A stretch of 64,000 bases of DNA from Diogma glabrata (lineage: Eukaryota; Arthropoda; Insecta; Diptera; Cylindrotomidae), in assembly GCA_963693315.1 (NCBI GenBank), contig OY856187.1, positions 391,245,269 through 391,309,268 of the forward strand, written 5' to 3'. The position numbers were made by a program, and so were the translations under genes. Positions 9,893 to 22,630 of the stretch are shown here, in pieces. The notes below the pieces were generated by a model that saw only the letters and a list, made by a program, of their open reading frames with translations, made no database searches and was not told the origin of the DNA. How positions within the stretch are numbered: position 1 is the stretch's first letter; each line of letters begins with the position of its first letter.

Positions 9893-11334
9893 ACAAATCC
9901 GCTTCATTTTCAACACCATTTCCGGTTCGTCGGAAAAATAGATCTATAAAACGTATCGAACGTTCGCGCAACTACTTCAAAAAAAGAAAACTCTTAAATA
10001 AAGCGTGTGTTTCTTCGATCATTTATCGGGTAAATGATCCTAGGCCACACCTTTATATAAACATTTTTAATAAAAAAGTTTATGGACTTCTAGATAGTGG
10101 AGCCTCTATCAGTATTCTGGGAAGAAATTCCCTAGAATTATTAAGGAGCGCCGGCATAACCTACAACAAAATGTTTTCTGCCATCCGCACTGCAGATGGA
10201 ACCCGTAATCATATTTTAGGTTATGTGGATGTTCCAATAAATTTCAATGGCTCATCGAAATCCTTTCGCTTTCATGTTGTCCCAAGTCTGCATGAGGAAC
10301 TCTACCTGGGCATCGATTTTTGGAGGGAATTTGGTACCACTCCTTTATTTGTCAGTCAATTGACACTAACTGAATCTAATGACAATTTAACTCATGATCT
10401 AAACCCTGACCAGCTACAGGAATTGGAGAACGTCAAGGATTCTTTCTCTTCTTTTGAGGTATTAGGTCTCGGTAAAACATCTTTGGTTGAACATGTCATC
10501 GATGTTGGGGATAGTGCACCTGTGAAACAGAGGCATTACCCCACATCGCCGGCAGTTCAACAAAAGATTTATGCCGAATTAGACCGTATGCTTCAATTAG
10601 GGGTGATCGAAGAGAGTTCTGACAGTTCTTGGTGCTCGCCAGTGGTTTTAATACAAAAATCTTCTGGAAAGAATCGTTTATGTTTAGATTCAAGACGTGT
10701 CAACGCACTGACCAAAAAGGATGCTTACCCACTTCCATTAATCGATGGCTTGTTGGGCCGCCTAAATAGTACGAGATACATAAGCAGTATTGATCTCAAA
10801 GATGCGTTCTGGCAAATTCCTTTGTCAGAAACATCTCGAGATAAAACAGCCTTCACAGTGCCTGGACGACCATGGTACCAATTCAAGGTTATGCCTTTTG
10901 GTTTGTGCAATGCTCCCCAGACAATGTGTCGGCTGATGCATAAAGTGATACCTCACAAGTATCATGAAAGTGTCTTCGTCTATTTAGACGACCTACTGGT
11001 AGTGTCCTCAACATTCGAGGAACACATGGAACTACTGTCTACAGTCTCTACTCTTTTAACTAATGCAGGATTAACCATCAATCTGCAAAAAAGCAAGTTC
11101 GTGCTGCGCGAAGTAAAATATTTGGGTTTTCTGGTTGGTGAAGGTGGACTAAAAACGGATCCGGAGAAAGTACGAGCGATTGAGGAATATCCAGCTCCAA
11201 CAACTGTCAAGCAGATTCGTCGGTTACTAGGTATGGCAGGATGGTATCAAAGATTCATACCTAACTATGCAAGCGTTGTTTCTCCCATAACAGATCTTCT
11301 GAAAAAAGGTCCCAAAACGACTGAGATGGACTGA
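9733..11334 (+). CDS. Pol N-terminal: protease and reverse transcriptase, element A
   Basis: The ORF overlaps gag in the -1 frame. The aspartic protease motif LLDSGAS lies near residue 120. The reverse transcriptase follows, with LCLDSRRVNALT, SSIDLKDAFWQIPL, MPFGLCNAPQT and the catalytic YLDD near residue 417. The ORF stops shortly after the thumb/connection region because of a one-base shift at the A-run 11314-11317. The next frame continues without loss, so this is one pol gene with one indel. The sequence as given cannot make full-length Pol unless the run is misread or slipped. Confidence 0.9.
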   Translation: MHQLSSIASFKLSGGSTELACCAPKPIFESARSSERCINHHRRRSFATTTPKINKSASFSTPFPVRRKNRSIKRIERSRNYFKKRKLLNKACVSSIIYRVNDPRPHLYINIFNKKVYGLLDSGASISILGRNSLELLRSAGITYNKMFSAIRTADGTRNHILGYVDVPINFNGSSKSFRFHVVPSLHEELYLGIDFWREFGTTPLFVSQLTLTESNDNLTHDLNPDQLQELENVKDSFSSFEVLGLGKTSLVEHVIDVGDSAPVKQRHYPTSPAVQQKIYAELDRMLQLGVIEESSDSSWCSPVVLIQKSSGKNRLCLDSRRVNALTKKDAYPLPLIDGLLGRLNSTRYISSIDLKDAFWQIPLSETSRDKTAFTVPGRPWYQFKVMPFGLCNAPQTMCRLMHKVIPHKYHESVFVYLDDLLVVSSTFEEHMELLSTVSTLLTNAGLTINLQKSKFVLREVKYLGFLVGEGGLKTDPEKVRAIEEYPAPTTVKQIRRLLGMAGWYQRFIPNYASVVSPITDLLKKGPKTTEMD

Positions 11335-13075
11335 TGAAGCTCGAACTGCGTTTAATAATTTAAAATATCTTTTAACAGTAGCTCCAGTTTTGATTAACCC
11401 AGATTATGGAAAAGAATTTTTCATCAGATGTGATGCAAGCATCACAGGTGTAGGAAGTGTACTGTACCAATTGGATGATGAAGGCCATGAGTGTCCGATA
11501 GCTTTTATGTCTAAAAAGCTAAATAAAGCACAACGTAATTATTCAGTGTCTGAGCTTGAGTGTCTTGCAGCGATTCTCAGCGTGAAGAAATTCAGAGCCT
11601 ACGTGGAGGGTCACAAATTTACTATTGTGACCGATCATTCAAGTCTAAAGTGGTTGATGTCACAAAAAGACTTGAGTGGTCGGTTAGCTAGATGGAGTTT
11701 AAAGCTCCAACATATGGATTTTTCTATTATACATAGTAAGGGGACCCAAAACGTAGTACCTGATGCTCTGTCTCGTATACATGACGACACGTCTGAAGAA
11801 TTTGCTGTAGCACTCGCTCATATTGATGACACAATTAAAATAGATGATGAAAGTTATCGGCACCATGAGTACACTGATATGATAGCCAAAGTACAATTGT
11901 CTCCCCAAGATTTTCCAATGGTGAAACAATTGGATGGTAAGCTATACATGCGTATAGAACCTAAAGCTGATGCAGTACCTAACGATTTGCCTGTGTGGAA
12001 ACTTTGGATACCAAAACCTTTAACTATTAAATTGATCAAGGAACATCACGACAATTGTATAGCTGCTCATGGAGGGGTAAAGAAGACCTTGGTGGGTCTT
12101 CGGCGTCTCTACTACTGGCCGGGCATGGTATCCCAAGTTCATGACTATGTCGTGTCTTGTGATGTCTGCAAACAATCAAAGGCAACAAATCAGATATTGC
12201 GTCCACCAATGCAATCCCGATTTATAACAGATAGACCATGGCAGCGTATATATATTGATTTTTTGGGTCCGTATCCCAGATCAAAATCTGGGAATACTGT
12301 TCTTCTGATTGTACTTGATCATTTGTCAAAATTTGTATTAATTAAACCACTCAGAAATGCTACTTCACCTTCTGTGAATACATTTCTGCGAAATGAAGTT
12401 TTTCTAACTTATGGTGTTCCAGAGTTTGTACACAGCGACAATGGTAAACAATTTCTCAGTAATTCTTTTCAAAAACTATTATCTGAATTTAATGTCCATC
12501 ATATTAAAACTGGAGTCTACAGTCCTCAAAGCAACGCTTCGGAAAGGGTCAACAGGTCTATATTAGCTGCGATTAGATCTTATATAAAAGGTATGCATAA
12601 TACGTGGGATTCTCATCTGGGAGATATAGCTTTTGCACTACGTTCTGCAGTACATAGCACAACACTTCATTCTCCATACTACGTGTTGTTTGGTCAACAT
12701 CCTGTATCTGATGGCAAAACTTATTCAACTCTTCGAACTTTGCATAGTTTTGGTGAACCAATTGACATGGACCTGGATCATACAGACCAATTAGCGATCG
12801 TTAGAACCCGCATAAAAAAATATATGGAAACAGCTTTTGCGAAGTCTCAACAACACTACAATTTGCGTACGCGACCTAGAACATTCGAGCCACAACAGCG
12901 AGTCTTGGTACGACAACATCACCTAAGTGATGCAGCAAACAAATTTTCGGCCAAGCTGGCTCCGAAATTTCTACCAGCCATTATAGAAAGCAGGGTTGGT
13001 AACGTATTGTACAAATGTACAAATTTGGATGGTAAGTCCATCGGGACTTTCCATGCCAAAGACATAAAAATTTGA
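11335..13075 (+). CDS. Pol C-terminal: RNase H and integrase, element A
   Basis: Continues pol in the +1 frame after the indel. RNase H shows FIRCDAS, SELECLA and VTDHSSLKWL. The integrase HHCC zinc finger begins around codon 218 of the ATG-started frame (11390) and includes CDVCKQSK. The DDE core has Asp in YIDFLGP, Asp in VHSDNGKQF and Glu in SNASERVNR. The end of the protein, FHAKDIKI, stops at 13075. All three integrase catalytic residues are present. No chromodomain is evident. Confidence 0.92.
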
Positions 13076-14422
13076 AAAATTTTAAATATCTATAGAATAG
13101 CTCTCTGTTAATTTATCTCTTGTAATCGTTTTCATCTTATTGATTATTTTTATTATTAATTTTTTTCAGTTTTTTTATCCTAACTTTAATTGATTTATTA
13201 CAATTTCTCACCTTGGTTGTTCTAATAAATCATCCACTATGCTTAACATATTAACATTTTCGTGTTAGATGTGATCCGCTTAAGACTTTGTCTGCGGTTA
13301 TCTGACTCTACTTTGAATTAGCTCACCCTCCCCATTCATTTTTCAATTAAATTTCAAAATTTTTACTATTTTTCGAAATAGCTTTCATCGCTCGCAATAG
13401 TCATGTTGTCTCTCATTACCTGAAATTGAACTTTGGTACTTGAGGGCACTGTTCAGTAAGGGTATTAGGTAGTTCTTTTTTTCTTTAGTTTTAGTTTTTT
13501 TGGGAAATTTGATGTACGTAGAAAGAGATTATTAGGCTCATATCTGTCATCAGTTCCACATACAATTACTGAACGGGGCTCTCAAGTATGGAATTTCGGT
13601 TGATGGTCAACATTTTTATTTCCTTATATTGCAATAGAACTTACCTTTAACTAAATAATCTCATTTACCTGTATCTATTGCTTGACTCAATTACCAACTC
13701 TGTGCTGCAGCTTGGGGGTTGTTGACGTGCCAGGGCCCGGTGTGTCTCAACTGGGGAACTTTACTGCGAGACATGTTAGGTTATACAATCTTAATATAGT
13801 GGACCAACAAACCTTTTGCTTCATCGGTCAAGAATATAGGATGCAGATGAATCAAACAATTTAAATACAATAAATGAATTTTTTTTTATTTTACAAACCA
13901 CAACATACATCAAATTTCATTTAGTTTTCCTGCCCGAGATGTGATGTGGACTTCGCTGGATGTGGTTTTGCAAAAGTGAAGAGATAGCTGTTGGTGTTAG
14001 TCACGCCTAACCAAACAGGATCTCTTCTCCAGAGCTTAACCACTCCCCTGCAAAAGCGAAGCCGCATCCATATCTCCACACTGCTGGGAAGAGCCAAAGC
14101 TCAACCCAGCCTCCCTTCAAAAATTTTAATGGACGTAGCAAATCCATCCATCACCAACCAGCAATAGTAAATTTATTTTATTGCGAAATACAGCATACCT
14201 TATTTTCAAATTCATGCATTATGGTTGTACAACATCTACAATTTCAAATCTTTCATCACGTTACACAACATCTTACATTATACTGAACGTCTGGTTGTCT
14301 TGGGAGAAACATTCAATTCATCAATTCGAAAATCTTTTCTAAATGACATCATCGTGATCATTTTCTTTTATTAATCCTTGCTAATTACCATATCTGCTAC
14401 CTAGCGGCGGTTAACAAAACTC
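13076..14422 (+). other. 3' untranslated region of element A
   Basis: About 1.3 kb with no env-like ORF; the longest frame is 60 codons. It contains the second copy of the 260-base subterminal repeat. I see no strong polypurine tract just before the 3' LTR; the last bases are ggcggttaacaaaactc. Confidence 0.7.
13912..14175 (+). repeat. Subterminal direct repeat of element A, 3' copy
   Basis: Partner of 6619-6878. It carries the same central block (for example ttaaccactcccctgcaaaa). Confidence 0.9.
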
Positions 14423-15860
14423 TGTTGTGATCACAATTCTGCATTCTCTAACTAAATTATTACCTGATCTACATTAAACAAGTTTTTCGTTTAACGCTCA
14501 ATTAAATAATCAGTTGCACATATAAAGAATCTTTTGATCACCCATCCAACCTGTATTTTTCTGATTACGCACCATCTGTGTCTGGATGTTGTTATTATTA
14601 CATTTTTTTTCATTGTTTTGATTTAATTTATGTACATACAAATCAAAACAAATGAAATACCAATATAAGAAATAACATAATTATAACTTTTCTTTATATT
14701 TGCGTTAGACTGAAAAACAATACAAATGATATTCTCTTATAAATGTTCTCTATTCCTTGGCGCCTTAATAAAACCTGTTGTGTGTTTCAAAAGAGAAACC
14801 AAAGAGAGGGACGCGTAATAATGAAATAACTTTTGTCCTTCTTTAGCATAAATCAAAAAAATAATATTTATACTGCACATTTTGCTTAATTTTTGTTCAG
14901 TATGATTTTATTTGTAAATCAATTAAAAAGTTCGATCGTGATTCTAACGGGAAATCAATTTAAAGAAATATTGTGTTCGGGATCAATTTTTGATTGTAGA
15001 AATGCCACCACTTTGGCGGCCCGCGCGAATATTGTAACAGAATCAATCTGATTGATTTCAACTCTTATAAATTGTCGATTTATTTTTAAAGCAAGTATGA
15101 TTAAATCTTTTTGCTAGTTAGCGTTTAATTATCATTAATTAGTTCGCAACTTATATTAAAAACTGTTATTTGCAATAAAGTAAATTCCTATAGAAATTGA
15201 AATGAAACAAAAAGAAAGTTTAACCTTGTAATGTATCTGTGAATTATGAATACAAAAAAAATTAATTTAAATTACCAGAAATAAAAAGAGATAAATATTA
15301 AAAGAAATTATGAGTGTAGTTATTTGTTTTTAAGATTGTGGATTGGTGAAACTATACGAATCTGTTATAAGGTGTTGACAGATGGATTGACCTGTTATGA
15401 TAATACATTGAATTGGTACAGACACAACGTTTGTTTTTATGGAATTACATTAGGGATTAAATTTATGCCAAAAATAAGAGGTCTGGAACTATTAAAACCT
15501 GATTTAGTGTATTAATGGAAATATAATCAAATAACCGTGATACAAACCAAATGGACGCAAAATATTTGACATAAAGATTGATACCTTACATCACCACATC
15601 AAATGAACGGACCATTTGGATTTTATAGGAGCACTCAAGACGCCTATCAACGTATATTAAGTTAAGTTATTTTGTTTTCATTAAATTTTTTTTTCTACTA
15701 TATTCTTTAAATTTTTTTGAATTGTTCTTTTTTGGGGACCGTCATGGTTCTCTAGAGTGAATTGTTTTCATAGAGATTTTTCTTAGGTTAAGGCCGCATC
15801 GCCTTGTTTTTTTTTGATTTGATATCTCCTGGCATAACGGCGCATAGCTCCGTTATAACA
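14423..15860 (+). repeat. 3' LTR of element A
   Basis: Begins tgttgtgatcac and ends ccgttataaca. It differs from the 5' LTR by about one substitution near its start, a few changes near 15710-15730 and T-run lengths. It is followed by tgtg, the target duplication, and then the resumed transposase frame. Confidence 0.95.
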
Positions 15861-17076
15861 TGTGTTTTTAGAAAAATTTGTTGATGAAATTCAAGTGCTA
15901 AAATCAGAGGGAATTATTTACAACAATAAAGCAGTTTCTATTGCAATAAGTGCAATTATTTGCGACGCACCAGCAAAATCTATGGTTCTTAGTGTTAAAG
16001 GACATACTGGATACTATGGATGCACTAAGTGTGAAGTTAAAGGAGAATACTTAGAAAAGAGGGTAGCATTTGTAGATACAAATGCTCCATTAAGAACGGA
16101 TGATGAATTTTCGAAAAGAAAGCAGCCAGAGTATCACAAAAAATTATCTACTATTGCATTAGAACGGATCAATATTAACTGTGTAACACAGATGCCGGTT
16201 GATTATATGCACTGTGTTTTACTTGGAGTAGTGCGGCAAAGTATACGGTTATGGCTACATACTAAAAACGTACTATATTCTCTAAACAAAAACGATATTT
16301 CAATTATTGACAAACGGATTGAAATGATTAAACCTAGTATAATTAAAGAATTTTCGAGAAAACCACGATCATTCTCCGAAATAGATAGATGGAAGGCGAC
16401 AGAGCTGCGATTATTACTTTGCTATACGGGGATAATATTATTAAAGGACATTATAATCATTTTATGCTACTTGTTTGTGCAATAAGAATTTTATGTGATT
16501 CCAGCAAATGCAATAGTTATAACTCTAAGGCTTCTGAAATGCTTCAGAAATATGTAAAAGATTTTCCCGAACTATATAAACCGTGTTCTGTTGGATATAA
16601 TGTGCACAATTTGATTCATATTGTAGCTGATGTTTAAAAGTTTGGAAATCTCGACAAATACAGTGCTTTCAAATTCGAAAATTTTTTACAACATAAAAAA
16701 AAGCATAAGAAAACATAACCAACCGTTTCAACAACTAAACAACAGATTACACGAAAATTATATTCATTTTTCAGCAAATCTCGATAATATAATTCCATTC
16801 GCAACGGTTGATTACAACTTGGGTGGATATTCCTATAGAGATCTTGAATACAATAATTGCAAATATTCAGTTAAACCACCCAATAATCATTGCTTTGTAG
16901 GAACAAAAGTTTTTATCATTCAGGAAATAACAAAAACAAACATGGAAATTCTTATAAAAGGAAAATTTATTGCAAATATACAACCATATTTTAATGAATC
17001 ATATACAATGTGCAGTTTAAATATATTTTATTCAAATAATGATTTATTGGAACATGAATTAAACATTCTATTGTAA
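15861..17076 (+). pseudogene. CACTA/tnp2-like transposase, C-terminal half
   Basis: Continues the gene cut at 4228. The first part reads FLEKFVDEI, then ICDAPAKS, GHTGYYGCTKCEVKGEY and the diagnostic MPVDYMHCVLLGVVRQ. These fit the catalytic region of the animal tnp2-like transposases. Breaks include a frameshift near 16430, an in-frame TAA at 16634-16636 and another frameshift near 16690. The tail to 17076 holds NQPFQQLNNRL and a C-terminal block. All these lesions lie outside the LTR insertion, so the gene was probably inactivated by slow decay as well as by the insertion. Confidence 0.75.
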
Positions 17077-19110
17077 TGGATAGTCTGGACTAATGTCTGA
17101 ACCTAGTGTATTATAGTCGCAGCTTCCTTAGTTGTTATTTCTTGTCTTAATCTGTACCGCTCATAATAGTTTCTCATCCATTCAACATCAATAGTCATAT
17201 TTCGTATAGTTCCCTTAACCCATAGTTTCCTTATTTTTTTTTAAAAAAAATCTAACTAAATTTTTAATAGCTGGCCAGACATATGTGAGAAAGAAAATTG
17301 CACTAGTTACCCTGATTTTATCTATTCATTAATATAACATAATATTGGTTAATTTGGGTTAATTAATAATTTCCTTTAATTATCATCTATATAAACATTA
17401 AAAATTTAATCTTACAACACCCTAAAATTGACGCGCGCTATGCTTCCATTCGATTATTCTCACCATACTACTTGACTTTGAATTTTCTAAACACCAACCG
17501 TAATAAAACAACGAAGTTTTCAAACCTCATAACAGCTGTGCGTATTTTTTCTGAGCGTCAACATACAAAGAATTACTATCTTGCTTTGTTAAAATATCCG
17601 ATTTATCTTTGTATGAAATTAATATTTTGTTTCCAACCAATTTTTCCGTTGTTGAACTGAACTTCACGGTGCTGATATAGTAGATTGTATTTTCATAATA
17701 CCTAAACATCATAACGTCGATCGAACTTGCATTTGATTCATTTTGAATTCTATGGTAAATGTTATTGATGTGTCGGAGATATCTTGTGTCGCAACCTTAT
17801 TTTTTTTTGCAATAATAGCAAATAGCAAACGGTTTTGTATAACTATAAAAAGTTCCAGACAATTGAAAATCTGATGTAAATTAATTATCTCTCATCTAAA
17901 ACACCGTATTCGAGTATTGCGAGACTAAAAATTTTGGCTATATAATAAGCCACTGTAAAATTCTTCTTGCTTAATTCTATTACATTTGGATTTGTGTGGT
18001 TGACGACGATTTTTTTGTCAACTCATCAGACAGCTGATTTTGTTTGACATTACCTTGTGTTGTGGAGTGTAAGAAGTGGTAATCAAATAAGAAAAAAAGA
18101 AATTTATATGTTTTTGTTTTGTTCGGTAACTTTTAGTTGTGTTAATTTATTAAAATATTAATGTTAAATTAGTCAGAATTTGTCAGTTTTTATATAGTTT
18201 GTGAATTAATTAGAAACTACGATTACAATGTGTATTTTAGTAGAGTGATTCCAATTGCTTGATAGTACGTATTTGTACCATAACGGAAATGATATGTGGA
18301 TAACGGCTGAAGCGTTTCATTATCAATTTGAGTTATTATGCAAAAAACCACATTGACTACCGCTCACGTATAGTCAAACAACTACAAAATAGCAATCTTC
18401 CTTTTGTTATAAGGCTTCATATAACAGCAGAAACGTAATTAAAAACATGAATTATAATTGTGAGTGGGAAGAATAACGTAGCTGACGCGCAGTGGTCGAG
18501 ATATTTTCGAGAGCCGACATGTGCATTTAAGTAGTTTTTTTGATCCATATATATATTCCGTTGTGCGACATTATTAAATTTAATGAGATTTTTTTTTTAA
18601 AAATTAAACCAAGCAAAAGAAAAAGAATCACGTAGCATAAATTTATAAAAGTTGATATATAAGGAACATATGATAGTATAAGTGGATGTACTGTAATTTC
18701 AATTTTTGTATTGGATGTTTAAAATACAAATCCATTGATGAACCAATTTTTGTTTGCTGTTTACTTAACATTTTTGTTCTAATTCAACTTGGTGATAAAA
18801 ATAATAAGCGTATTGAGTTTTGGGGGTCAAGTAAAGTGGCTGCTGGTGACTTGAACCAAACCATTTCAAGGTTACGAACGAAAATAGGGCGACGTAAAAC
18901 GGAAATAAATTAAAAGAAACTAAGAATTAGCAACGTGTTGGCACCACGAAACATACCGAGGGAATAGTGAACGTGGATTTCCCAATATCCAGTTATTTCG
19001 AGTGCGTGTTAAACCAGCACCCATTTTAAGTTATGCAGGGCTAGGCGAGACCAGTGGATTGAGGACGGAGAACCTACGGACACCATGCGGTGAGTTATTT
19101 TTATATTTTT
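17077..19110. other. Non-coding, no feature assigned
   Basis: AT-rich with only short ORFs. I found no terminal inverted repeat that would end the tnp2-like transposon. The 75-codon frame at 18686-18913 matches nothing I know. Confidence 0.5.
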
Positions 19111-19132
19111 TTATATATATAGGCGTGTGTAT

Positions 19133-19311
<179 letters not shown>

Positions 19312-19559
19312 AATTTATTATACACGAATTTGAAATAACACGAGTTGGAGAAAAAAAATTATTTTCTTTATGCACGAAAATTTTTGAAATAACACGAATC
19401 GACTAAACCTTTAAATTTAAATTTTTATCAATTTTTCATTGATATTGCTATTTGTTAGCGAAATTCTACGTCCATGCCGTGCTACTTGGGTAACGTTGAC
19501 AGAATTAGGTTAGTTTAGTTGAGAAGAGCAAAGTAAAAACTGCGTAAGAACAAAGTAAG

Positions 19560-21023
19560 AATGATTCTACGCCATGGCGAGTCATTGCCAACGTAAAACC
19601 AATGCAACTCAAGCGTCTGTTCCCACCAATTACAATCGGAAAACGACCACCGAAATCGCAACAAATGGTTTGATGACTATTTCCGCTAAAGCGTTGAACA
19701 TAGGCGAGAAAAATGGTTAACAAGGAACACCCGAAGCTTTCAAGCTGATTATTTTCTACGGAAAAGAAACGCGAACATGTAAAGGTTGTGTCGAAAACAT
19801 CAACCAACATGCTGCTAATGGAAATTCGAAAGAGCATTTTGCCAATGCGTGAAATCAACAAAAAATTACCACCCAAGATCCACAGTCGTAAAAAATGGAA
19901 ACTACGAACTTACAACAAATGAACGTGATGTGCTGGCAGAATAGCGCTCCCACTTTCAAAGCCTACTGAACAGAAAGAATGAAATTCTTGTTCGAGAAAT
20001 TGCGCCGTCAAGTTGTGGTTTTCATCCCAACCGTTCAACCGGAGATCAGTGTTTTGCTTTAAGGATGATTCTAGAAAAATGTTGGGAGTACAACATCAGC
20101 ATCCACCAGCTCTACGTTGATTTCAAGCAAGCATATGAGAGTATCATCCGCGACAACAACAGTTTCTGGTCCTTTCGATCTAACTTTCCATATAACACGA
20201 TCAGACAGGTGTTCGATAAGGTGATGCACTTGCGCCCGTGCTATTTAATTCGCCGCTTGAGAGCGCGATAAGAAAAAGCCGAATCGAAATACAAAACTGC
20301 ATTTTTAACAATCCTAGTTAAATTCTTGGTTACGCAGATGATATTGCGCTTCTCGGACGTAGAACAATTGATATTAAGAATAGGCTCACAGCTTGAAATA
20401 AATGCTAAACGACTTAGATTATGCATCAACACCGGCAAAACTAAACTTCTAACAACATCTAGTAACATAACTCGCGGAAATCTGGATGCTGGCGACCATA
20501 AAGTGAAACGCGTTGAAAACTTCAAATACCTCGGGTCTGCAAAAACATCGTCAAATGACATGCAGGCATATATCAAAGCACTTGTCACTGCAGCATACAG
20601 AGTTTTCTACGCAAACTTAAAACTTCTGAGATCAAAATTTCTTTCGCAGTCGCACTTTACAAAGCATTAATTCGACCTGTGCCTAACTTGAAAAGTGAAA
20701 GCTGGACACTGAATCGCATCGACTGTAGAATTTTATCAACATTCGAGAGAAAGGTCATGTGAAGAATTTATGGTTCATGCAAAGTTGCTGAGAATCAGTA
20801 AAGAATCCGAATGGATCACGAAATCAGACAGCTTCTTGGTAGCAGCGATGTAATTGGATTCATTAAATCTAACCGGATTAGATGGTTTGGTCATGTAGAA
20901 AAAGCTCCACTAGATAGAATAATAAAAAAAGCATCTCAACAACAACCAGCTGGTGTATGTTAGAGAGAAAGACCTAGACAACGTTGACGTGATGACATCA
21001 TACAAAACCTTCGTGATACAGGA
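19560..21023 (+). pseudogene. RTE-like LINE reverse transcriptase, degraded
   Basis: The coding sense is scattered over three frames. Recognisable pieces are RSTGDQCFALRMIL followed by YVDFKQAYES (20040-20140), the catalytic YADDIALLGR (YADD at 20331-20342), a KYLGS block (near 20525), the ERKVM/RIYGS block (near 20745-20780) and IRWFGHVEKA (near 20880). This order is that of RTE-type elements common in insects. Many stops and shifts make it dead. At 21024 it is interrupted by a minus-strand LINE, and the C-terminal piece resumes near 22565. Confidence 0.75.
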
Positions 21024-22563
21024 TTTTTTTTTTTTTTTTATTAATTAGTTAGACATGTTTAGCACACTAAATATGAAATATTCATTATTTAGACTCTTTG
21101 AATATCCGAAGATACCATGTCAACTATAAACGAAGGAGATGAGGAAAATGGAAGGAATGGGGATATAGGGATAACTATACTAATTTTTTTAAATGATGAG
21201 GGACATTTTCTTTAAATGCCTGAGGGGAAAATTCATCGGGAAATACAGAGGAAGGCATTGAGTTCCACAATTTGGCCACTCTATTAAAATAGTCGTTCTG
21301 AAAGGACACGGTTCTGCAACGAGGTATTTGTACAACAAATGGATGGGATGACTCGGCAGCTCTTGTTTGTCGATTATACTGCGCACATGATGGAAGGATA
21401 TTTTGAATTTCCTTAGAGGAGAATTCACTAAAGTTATATTTATAGTAGATTGACAATTCAGCCACATTTCTTCTGTGCTGGAGTGAATCAAGCTGATCCG
21501 TTAGTTCGGTATTACCAATCAACCGTATTGCTTTTCTCTGTACAGAGTCTAGACATTTTATTGTTGACTGACAAGCACCTCCCCAAACATGACAGCAGTA
21601 CTCCATACATGGACGAATAAAGGACTTGAAGATTAGCAAAATTTGCTCGGGATTGAAATTCTTTTTACATCGACTCAAGAATCCTAATTTTTGCATTGCA
21701 GATTTAGCGAGGTTGAACACATGTTTATTCCATTTCAGGTTATTTTGAATATCCACTCCAAGAAGTCTAACTGATTCAACCTCACGCAATTCCTCATTGC
21801 CTATTTTAATAGGGAAATTTTTATGTCGCTCTATTCGTGAAAGACGGCATAGTTTTGTTTTGGTTGGATTAAATGAAACAAGATTACGATCACCCCATTC
21901 CATTATACGCTCCAGATCTTTGTTGATAGAATCAATTAGCAGCTCTCTATCGGTGGTAACTGCAGTATGAGATCGAAATTTAGGAGATGCATGTGATGCA
22001 TGCAATGTGCTGTCCTCAGCAAAACTATGGATTGGGTGCACTGTGGAAATAAGTAAGTCATTAATGTATAGAAGAAACAAGGTTGGTGAGAGTGCAGAAC
22101 CTTGGGGAGCCCCAGCATTGGTTGTGAAAATATTGGATGTGATACCATCTAAATTAACATGAAATTAGCGACCTGTAAGAAAACTGTGAATCCATGAGAC
22201 AGTAAGATGGTCTATGCCATAAGATTTTAATTTAGCTATGAGATTTTTATGCCACACTTTATCAAATGCTTTAGAAATGTCAAGTGAAATATTGAATGTT
22301 TCACCATGGTTTTCCAGCGATTTGTTCCAGAGATGGGATACGTAGGCTAACAGATCACCTGTTGCATGACTTCTACGAAAACCATACTGTTTATCATCAA
22401 TAATTCGTGACACCTCCAAATAATCTATCAAATTGTAGTTAACATATTTTTCAAATATTTTAGCTAAAACCGACAGAATTGCAATTGGTCTATAATTGTT
22501 AGGATCTATCTTACTGCCTTTCTTTGATATGGGTTGAACGCTATGGTCCAAACTGGGGACCAC
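21024..22563 (-). pseudogene. Jockey/R1-like LINE, 5'-truncated, minus strand
   Basis: Read on the minus strand, it begins at 22563 inside the reverse transcriptase (NYRPIAILSVLAKIFEKY, then YGFRRSHATGDLL and SLDISKAFDKVWH). After an in-frame TAA (22165-22167) it continues with GAPQGSALSPTLF. The catalytic FADD box reads FAED, the Glu codon being at 22015-22017. The C-terminal part has YCCHVWGGA and the downstream block typical of this group. A T-run at 21024-21039 is the poly(A) tail of the minus-strand transcript. The element is a truncated insertion into the RTE-like LINE and cannot be active. Confidence 0.85.
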
Positions 22564-22564
22564 T

Positions 22565-22630
22565 AGTCATGGAACGAAATGAATGGAAGCTGATTGCACA
22601 GGTGGCAAAATCGTTTAACGTTTAAGAGGA
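22565..22630 (+). pseudogene. C-terminal remnant of the RTE-like LINE
   Basis: Reads ERNEWKLIAQVAKSF in one frame. This resembles the final motif of RTE-like proteins and completes the interrupted copy on the left. Confidence 0.5.

Larger units (their letters stand above)
4229..15860 (+). mobile_element. Element A: complete-length Ty3/Gypsy LTR retrotransposon
   Basis: An 11.6-kb element with two nearly identical 1.44-kb LTRs, flanked by the 4-bp duplication tgtg (4225-4228 and 15861-15864). Order: 5' LTR, primer-binding site, long AT-rich leader with a small ORF, gag, protease, reverse transcriptase, RNase H, integrase, 3' LTR. Domain order RT-RNase H-IN is that of Ty3/Gypsy. No env-like ORF lies between 13076 and 14422. 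The RT wording and long LTRs remind me of the Osvaldo/Ulysses group, a weak inference. The LTRs differ by only a few bases and T-run lengths, so insertion was recent, yet gag has a stop and pol a frameshift. Confidence 0.93.

Noticed and set aside
13682..13864. Possible env of element A
   Set aside because: Only 60 codons, with no signal peptide or membrane anchor.
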